64,000 nt of DNA from JAPUDQ01 sp964552765 (lineage in GTDB: Bacteria; Patescibacteriota; Saccharimonadia; Saccharimonadales; Saccharimonadaceae): assembly GCA_964552765.1 (NCBI GenBank), contig CAZKIA010000001.1:65917-129916 (forward strand), given 5' to 3'. Below, piece after piece: positions 59,665 to 64,000 of this stretch (within the stretch, counting starts at the first letter, position 1; each line of letters starts with the position of its first letter). The notes beneath the pieces are model-generated. The model saw nothing but the letters and a program-made list of their open reading frames with translations. It had not been told where the DNA came from and made no database searches. The position numbers were made by a program, and so were the translations under genes.

Positions 59665-59700
59665 GAAAAAAGCCGGTCTAACGACCGACTATTTCCGTGG
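59661..59700. repeat. Hairpin at the outer edge of the left inverted repeat
   Basis: CCACG ... CGTGG outer arms with an inner AGCCGGTC / GACCGACT pairing around TAAC. A short T run appears on the minus strand, so it could act as a terminator; its last 3 bases belong to the inverted repeat. Confidence 0.5.
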
Positions 59701-59870
59701 CTCATTTTTACAACGAAGCTCGAACCTATTTTCAGCAAAATGCCTAAAGCTCGGCCCGCCGCCTAGCGCACGCAAGCGTGCGCTGCGCCCCGACAGAAAA
59801 ACCCTTTGCATTTTTGAGATTTCCCCCCGCCGAATTTCTTTTGAATTAGGAAAAGGGATTTTTCTGTCGG
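59698..59870 (+). repeat. 173-bp perfect inverted repeat, left copy
   Basis: Every base matches the reverse complement of 63747-63919. It contains the 18-nt palindromic hairpin GCGCACGCAAGCGTGCGC (59766-59783) and, at its inner end, an 81-bp element with its own terminal inverted repeats. The segment between the copies (59871-63746) is 3,876 bp. Confidence 0.95.
59790..59870 (+). mobile_element. 81-bp MITE-like palindromic element, left copy
   Basis: Starts CCGACAGAAAAACCCTTT and ends AAAGGGATTTTTCTGTCGG, imperfect terminal inverted repeats of about 18-19 bp with an A/T-rich middle and a C-rich core (CCCCCC). It forms the inner half of the 173-bp repeat. Too short to encode anything; could be a miniature non-autonomous element or a structured REP sequence. 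Confidence 0.5.
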
Positions 59871-59974
59871 TTCGCCTGCCCTTGAGGGCAGAGGCGGCGT
59901 GGCTCAGGGCGACACAGTCGCCCGCGTTTCGCGCAACCAAAACAGGGGCAATTTGCAAATAATCTATAAAAGTG

Positions 59975-60003
59975 TTGACATAAGTTGTATTATTTGCTAT
60001 ACT
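59975..60003 (+). promoter_or_regulatory. Consensus -35/-10 promoter of rnj
   Basis: TTGACA (59975-59980), 17-bp spacer, TATACT (59998-60003): the best sigma-70-type promoter in the window. Predicted start near 60010 gives a leader of about 148 nt before rnj, with an ACTTCC / GGAAGT pairing in it. Confidence 0.8.
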
Positions 60004-60157
60004 CATAGTTAGCCTAAGATTTTCTCTTTAAGCAATTACTAACTTCCGCCCCTCTCTTGGAAGTAAAGCAAGTCCCTCTTTATCACTTTTTGTATATCTA
60101 TTTCATAAAAATAACCCCTTTAGAAACTAATAAACCTATAACAAATGTAAGGAAAAT

Positions 60158-62101
60158 ATGAACCTAACTAAAAAAACTCGTGGTGCGGCTATTCGCGCCC
60201 AAAAACGCAACCAAGATGACGCTCACCGTGTTGTCAGTCAATACGCTGACGCTAGCCAAAAGCAGCCGAAGCGTGCAAATAAAATCGTAGACACTCAAGA
60301 TAAACTGAAGCTTACTTTCTTGGGTGGGCTTGATGATGTCGGTGAAAAGAATATGGCAGTTATTGAATATCAAAACGAAGCCATTATTTTAGACTGCGGC
60401 AACAATCTCGGCGTTGACTTGCCCGGTGTTAATTACGAAATTAACGACACGGCATATCTTGAAACTATCAAGCACAAAATTAAAGCCTATGTGATTACGC
60501 ACGGACACCTTGACCATATTGGCGGCTTACGCCACACGGTGCCAAAGTATCCTGCGCCAATCTATGGCTCACGCTATACTATTGGCGTCATTGAGAAAAC
60601 TTTTCAAGACGAGCTGACAGAAAGTAACTTTCAGCCCGACCTTGTAACTGTTAATATTGACGACCATGCAAAGCACAAAATCGGTAGTTTCTTTGTTGAG
60701 TTTATCCGTGTTACTCACGCTATACCAGACCCAGCAGCTATTTGTATAGAAACGCCTGTTGGCAAAATTATTGCCACAGGAGATTTCCGACTTGACCCCG
60801 AACCACTAGACAATCGACCGAGTGATAAGGTTCGGCTCAAACAGCTCGGTGATGAGGGTGTACTGCTGTTACTTTCAGATAGTAGCTACGCAGACATAGA
60901 GGGTCGTACACCGACCGAACACACCTTGCAAGATAGCTTTACTGACGTCATCACTAATGCCTCAGGTCGTATTTTTGTTGCGGTATTCTCTAGCAATATC
61001 AACCGAACGCAAATGATTATAAACGCTGCCGTGCAAGCTGGACGCAAAGTTGCACTCGAGGGTCGCAGCATGCTCGCCTATGCAGAGATTGCCGTTAGGC
61101 AAGGCATACTGAAAGTACCAAAGGGTACGATCGTATCTATTAGCCAGAGCGCAAACATACCAGCCGACCAACTCCTCGTTATGTGTACTGGTGGTCAGGG
61201 TGAGCCAAATGCAGCCTTGCAGCGCATGAGTGAGGGTGAACATAAATATGTCAATCTTAACGAGGGCGACACGGTTATTATCAGTTCATCTCCAATTCCA
61301 GGCAACGAAATACGGTATGACCAACTGGGAAATCGTTTAAGCAAGAAAGGTGTGCGACTATTTCGCCACCCAACCTATGAGCTAGACGGTTGTGGTCCAC
61401 TGCACGTTTCGGGTCATGCTAAGCGTGATGAACTACGGGAAATGATAGCTATGGTCAAACCAAAGTTCTTTATACCTGTTCACGCTGGCACACTACGCCG
61501 AACCTATCATGCTGAGCTGGGTATTCAAGAGGGCTTACCGAGAAACAATGTACTACTCCCAGACAATGGCGACAGTCTATACCTGACTGCTAATTCCATT
61601 GAGACTGGCGAACAAGTGCCACACGGTAGCTTACTTGTTGACCAAAACGGAACTGTTGTCAGTGGTATTGTCGTCAAAGACAGACTTATGTTGAGCGAAC
61701 AAGGTATCTTGGCTGTTGTACTGACGGTAGATACAAAATCTGGTCAGTTACTCACAAGCCCGGATATTATCAGCCGTGGCTTTATCGCCATGAAAGATAA
61801 TGACGAACTTATGAAAGCATTTCGTTTTGAATTGAGGCGTGCCGTTGGACAACGATACAAACGTATCGACCTAGACCGTTTCAAGGCAGAGATTAAAGAT
61901 TTCATAACGCACTTTATGTACGAGCATACTGAGCGTAGCCCGATAGTCATACCAGTCATTAACCTCATTGGAGGCAAAGCTGGTGCAAAAACTGTTCACG
62001 GTAATGGCAAGACTGGGCAGCCGAAAGACTTGGCTGCAACAGAACAAAAACGTTTTCAAGAAATGCGTGCGCGTCTACTTGGTCAAGACCAGATAGATTA
62101 G
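60158..62101 (+). CDS. rnj: Ribonuclease J
   Basis: Metallo-beta-lactamase/beta-CASP RNase with endo- and 5'-exonuclease activity in mRNA turnover and rRNA maturation. 647 residues. A basic extension (1-48) is followed by FLGGLDDVGEKNMAVIEY, the zinc motif THGHLDHIGG (H115, H117, D119, H120), ATGDFRLDPEP, the beta-CASP motifs including SGHAKRDELREMI and KPKFFIPVHAGTLR, and a C-terminal domain ending near QERF-type helix. TAAGGAAA precedes the ATG. It lies inside the inverted-repeat cassette. Confidence 0.96.
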   Translation: MNLTKKTRGAAIRAQKRNQDDAHRVVSQYADASQKQPKRANKIVDTQDKLKLTFLGGLDDVGEKNMAVIEYQNEAIILDCGNNLGVDLPGVNYEINDTAYLETIKHKIKAYVITHGHLDHIGGLRHTVPKYPAPIYGSRYTIGVIEKTFQDELTESNFQPDLVTVNIDDHAKHKIGSFFVEFIRVTHAIPDPAAICIETPVGKIIATGDFRLDPEPLDNRPSDKVRLKQLGDEGVLLLLSDSSYADIEGRTPTEHTLQDSFTDVITNASGRIFVAVFSSNINRTQMIINAAVQAGRKVALEGRSMLAYAEIAVRQGILKVPKGTIVSISQSANIPADQLLVMCTGGQGEPNAALQRMSEGEHKYVNLNEGDTVIISSSPIPGNEIRYDQLGNRLSKKGVRLFRHPTYELDGCGPLHVSGHAKRDELREMIAMVKPKFFIPVHAGTLRRTYHAELGIQEGLPRNNVLLPDNGDSLYLTANSIETGEQVPHGSLLVDQNGTVVSGIVVKDRLMLSEQGILAVVLTVDTKSGQLLTSPDIISRGFIAMKDNDELMKAFRFELRRAVGQRYKRIDLDRFKAEIKDFITHFMYEHTERSPIVIPVINLIGGKAGAKTVHGNGKTGQPKDLAATEQKRFQEMRARLLGQDQID

Positions 62102-62124
62102 TGCCATTACAACAAGATTAAGGA

Positions 62125-62130
62125 TATAAT
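62125..62130 (+). promoter_or_regulatory. -10 box of leaderless kinase gene
   Basis: Consensus TATAAT with a 6-nt gap (AGGCTT) to the ATG at 62137. Confidence 0.65.
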
Positions 62131-62136
62131 AGGCTT

Positions 62137-62646
62137 ATGAAAACAACACTTTTTGTCGTTGCCATTACTGGTCCAGCTGGTGCCGGTAAAAGCACGGTCG
62201 CTAGCAAGCTCGCTGAGAAAATAGACCGTTGCGTGAATATTGACGCTGACCACGTTAAGCATTTTATTGTGAACGGGTTTGTATATGATGAAACGCCCGA
62301 GGGCGTTATCCAGTGGAAGCTACTAGGACAGAATATTAGCATACTCGCACGTAGTTTTCTGGACGCTGGCTATAACGTCATAATAAATGGCTATATCAAC
62401 GAGCCAGCATGGAAGCAGATTGCTAGGCACATTACTCTCACGCATAAGATACTGTTACTACCAGAGCTGGACACGGTCAAAATGCGTGATGTAGGTAGAT
62501 CTAAAGATATCGCTATGGGTGCCGAGGCGGTAACTACACACCACGATTATTTCTCAACCGCAGATTTCTATGATGATTTCATAAGACTTGATACTACTAA
62601 GCACGATATCGACCAGACAGTTAGTATCATAAAGGATAAACTATGA
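62137..62646 (+). CDS. P-loop kinase-like protein (AAA_33/zeta-toxin-like)
   Basis: 169 residues. The Walker A loop GPAGAGKSTVASKLAE at the N-terminus, then INADH-like NIDADHVKHF, typical of small kinases that phosphorylate nucleotides, sugars or antibiotics. The C-terminal part has MRDVGRSKDIAMGAE, a lid-like arginine region. Chloramphenicol phosphotransferase and zeta toxin are of the same broad group; the substrate is not known. Its stop overlaps the next ATG (ATGA). Confidence 0.8.
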   Translation: MKTTLFVVAITGPAGAGKSTVASKLAEKIDRCVNIDADHVKHFIVNGFVYDETPEGVIQWKLLGQNISILARSFLDAGYNVIINGYINEPAWKQIARHITLTHKILLLPELDTVKMRDVGRSKDIAMGAEAVTTHHDYFSTADFYDDFIRLDTTKHDIDQTVSIIKDKL

Positions 62647-63740
62647 AAACCGTTGACCTTGAAACAAACAACCCAAGCGTACATCTTATTGAACCCGACA
62701 TTGAGCGAGACGCAGCATTGGGCGTTCAATGGCTTGAGGGCGAATTGGGGCGTAATACGCTTTCTCTCATGGGAGTGTCTGCCGCAGACAATAAGCCCAC
62801 GACCCTTGAACAAGAAAAAGAACGAGTAAAAGACTTTATAGAAAAGGATAATCAGCTCAATTGGATGATTTCCTATGAGGATAAAGTCGTAGGTTCAGTA
62901 TGGGTAGACCTTGAGCCATCAGAATATCTGCAAAGTCCGTCTGTACACATTATGATAGGCAGCCCAGAAGCCCGAGGCAAAGGCATAGGTCTGTCAACAA
63001 CCGCCGCCGTGATTGAACACTTGCAGAAACAAGGCTATGCCCAAGTTTACTCAAGATATATTACCAATAACGAGGGTTCTAAGAACTTGCTCGGTAAACT
63101 TGGCTTTCACGAGCTCGGTGCGCCGTATACTGATGAGGATAATTTACAGTTTCAAAATGTCGTAAAGGAGTTTGAAACCATGACGCAAGAGTTTTCCAAA
63201 CAACCGTTAGAAGTAGAAGCTGCAAAGCCAGAGGACGCAGCCGAAGTCTTTGATGTGCAACGCCGAACATGGCTTGATACCTACCCAAACGAAGAAGCTG
63301 GCGTAACTTACGAGGACTTAAAAACAAGGCTTGAGGGCGAGAACGGCGAACTGATACCTCAAAAAGTGGAACGCTGGAAACAAGGCATTGAATCAACTGG
63401 CGAAAAACGTGCAACTTTCATTGTTCGTGACAGCGGCAAGATTGTCGGATTTGTTGCTCCGGGCATCATGGACGGCAAGCGCCGTATCGGAGCAATATAC
63501 GTCCTACCCGAAGCGCAAGGCAAAGGCATTGGTGGCGACTTGCTGCAAAAATCTCTTGAGTGGCATGGTAGAGATGAAGATATATTCTTGCGTGTTGCAA
63601 GCTACAATCAAAACGCCATAGATTTTTACAAGCGGCATGGCTTTGAACAGACAGACACCAAAGTTGAAGATGATGCAGCAATACAAAATGGAATGACCCC
63701 TATTCCTGAAGTTGAAATGGTGCTGAAAGCACAAAAGTAA
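62643..63740 (+). CDS. Tandem double-GNAT acetyltransferase
   Basis: 365 residues with two GNAT folds in one chain. Domain 1 (about 8-180): acetyl-CoA loop SPEARGKGIGLSTTAAVIEHL and NEGSKNLLGKLGFHELG. Domain 2 (about 188-365): LPEAQGKGIGGDLLQKSLEW and NQNAIDFYKRHGFEQTDT. Both keep the Q/RxxGxG/A motif, so both may bind acetyl-CoA. Such proteins acetylate amines on proteins, small molecules or antibiotics. Co-translated with the kinase. The right inverted repeat starts 6 nt after the stop. Confidence 0.9.
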   Translation: MKTVDLETNNPSVHLIEPDIERDAALGVQWLEGELGRNTLSLMGVSAADNKPTTLEQEKERVKDFIEKDNQLNWMISYEDKVVGSVWVDLEPSEYLQSPSVHIMIGSPEARGKGIGLSTTAAVIEHLQKQGYAQVYSRYITNNEGSKNLLGKLGFHELGAPYTDEDNLQFQNVVKEFETMTQEFSKQPLEVEAAKPEDAAEVFDVQRRTWLDTYPNEEAGVTYEDLKTRLEGENGELIPQKVERWKQGIESTGEKRATFIVRDSGKIVGFVAPGIMDGKRRIGAIYVLPEAQGKGIGGDLLQKSLEWHGRDEDIFLRVASYNQNAIDFYKRHGFEQTDTKVEDDAAIQNGMTPIPEVEMVLKAQK

Positions 63741-63746
63741 GCGCAC

Positions 63747-63919
63747 CCGACAGAAAAATCCCTTTTCCTAATTCAAAAGAAATTCGGCGGGGGGAAATCT
63801 CAAAAATGCAAAGGGTTTTTCTGTCGGGGCGCAGCGCACGCTTGCGTGCGCTAGGCGGCGGGCCGAGCTTTAGGCATTTTGCTGAAAATAGGTTCGAGCT
63901 TCGTTGTAAAAATGAGCCA
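63747..63919 (-). repeat. 173-bp perfect inverted repeat, right copy
   Basis: Exact reverse complement of 59698-59870. Its inner end (63747-63827) is the second copy of the 81-bp palindromic element. The outer flanks of the two copies differ: CCG before the left copy and AAA after the right. Confidence 0.95.
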
Positions 63920-63943
63920 AAATTGTACTAGAACGGAAATTGT

Positions 63944-63967
63944 CGCCCGCAAGGGCGGCTTTTTCTT
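63944..63967 (+). terminator. Intrinsic terminator outside the right repeat
   Basis: CGCCC / GGGCG stem with a GCAA loop, then GCTTTTTCTTT. Likely ends transcripts leaving the cassette. Confidence 0.7.
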
Positions 63968-64000
63968 TGGTTTTGCGGAGCAAAAACCAGATGTTTTCAG

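Noticed and set aside
59580..59665. A complete tRNA gene before the left inverted repeat
   Set aside because: The TTCGAAT loop is present, but the T-stem pairs at only two or three of five positions, there is no anticodon arm and no 5' acceptor strand matching the 3' end.
59689..60006. A 105-codon minus-strand frame over the left inverted repeat
   Set aside because: It consists mainly of the repeat and palindromes and shows no coding pattern; it also runs across the rnj promoter.

Overview
The window reads as a chromosomal segment of a small-genome, host-dependent bacterium of the Candidate Phyla Radiation, most likely a Candidatus Saccharibacteria (TM7) relative. This is inferred from the gene complement: central sugar-phosphate metabolism and information processing without amino-acid biosynthesis, a type IV pilus ATPase, a CAP-domain surface protein, a split transketolase, gatCAB, small CPR-type membrane proteins and very tight packing. 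No 16S rRNA or intact tRNA gene is present, so the placement rests on gene content only. GC content looks moderate (mid-forties percent by eye). Codons read correctly with UGA as stop.

Layout. 1-9.95 kb: 3' end of an M1 aminopeptidase, an M13 peptidase, an RNase HII-YraN fusion, ribosomal protein L19 with a long tail, malic enzyme, an isoprenoid-synthase-like protein, the pilus ATPase, a SpoU methyltransferase and a membrane-anchored CAP protein. 9.95-22 kb (mostly minus strand): dnaE, two small membrane proteins, galU, the gatC-gatA-(HEPN-like)-gatB operon, a pilin-like membrane protein and uvrB. 22-31.9 kb: a LOG-family protein, then a carbon-metabolism run (class II aldolase, PfkB kinase, transketolase C and N halves, ribulose-5-phosphate epimerase, RpiB, GAPDH), and a divergent Rel/SpoT gene. 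31.9-45 kb: Nudix, pyrophosphatase, GDPD, thioredoxin reductase, glutaredoxin, FKBP, ABC exporter, P-type ATPase, a second pilin-like protein, MsrA/MsrB and small orphan genes. 45-59.5 kb: pheT, an alpha/beta hydrolase and pheS, an aquaporin-like channel, rmuC, PAP2, DUF475, DUF1622, CorA, MscS, then a YcaO-like gene, a GC-rich orphan and an ABC-F ATPase. 59.6-63.9 kb: a 3.9-kb cassette (RNase J, P-loop kinase, double-GNAT protein) bounded by a perfect 173-bp inverted repeat.

Four structural signals stand out. (1) Many genes have a TATACT or TATAAT -10 box ending 6-8 nt before the start codon, so the predicted transcript begins at or next to the start codon (leaderless). This signal also corrects several gene starts. 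(2) At two divergent pairs (membrane protein/malic enzyme and msrA/msrB) one nearly palindromic 8-bp -10 box lies midway between start codons only 20-22 bp apart and appears to fire both ways. (3) Five degenerate islands with a strict 7-nt period occur, two of them inside the pheT coding sequence. (4) The inverted-repeat cassette has a consensus -35/-10 promoter and a long leader, unlike most of the window.

Functionally, the sugar-phosphate genes form a route linking pentose phosphates to glyceraldehyde-3-phosphate and GAPDH. TrxB, glutaredoxin, MsrA and MsrB form an oxidative-repair set. CorA, MscS, the aquaporin, the P-type ATPase and DUF475 handle ions and osmotic stress. The pilus ATPase and the two pilin-like proteins point to surface appendages, as expected in an epibiont.
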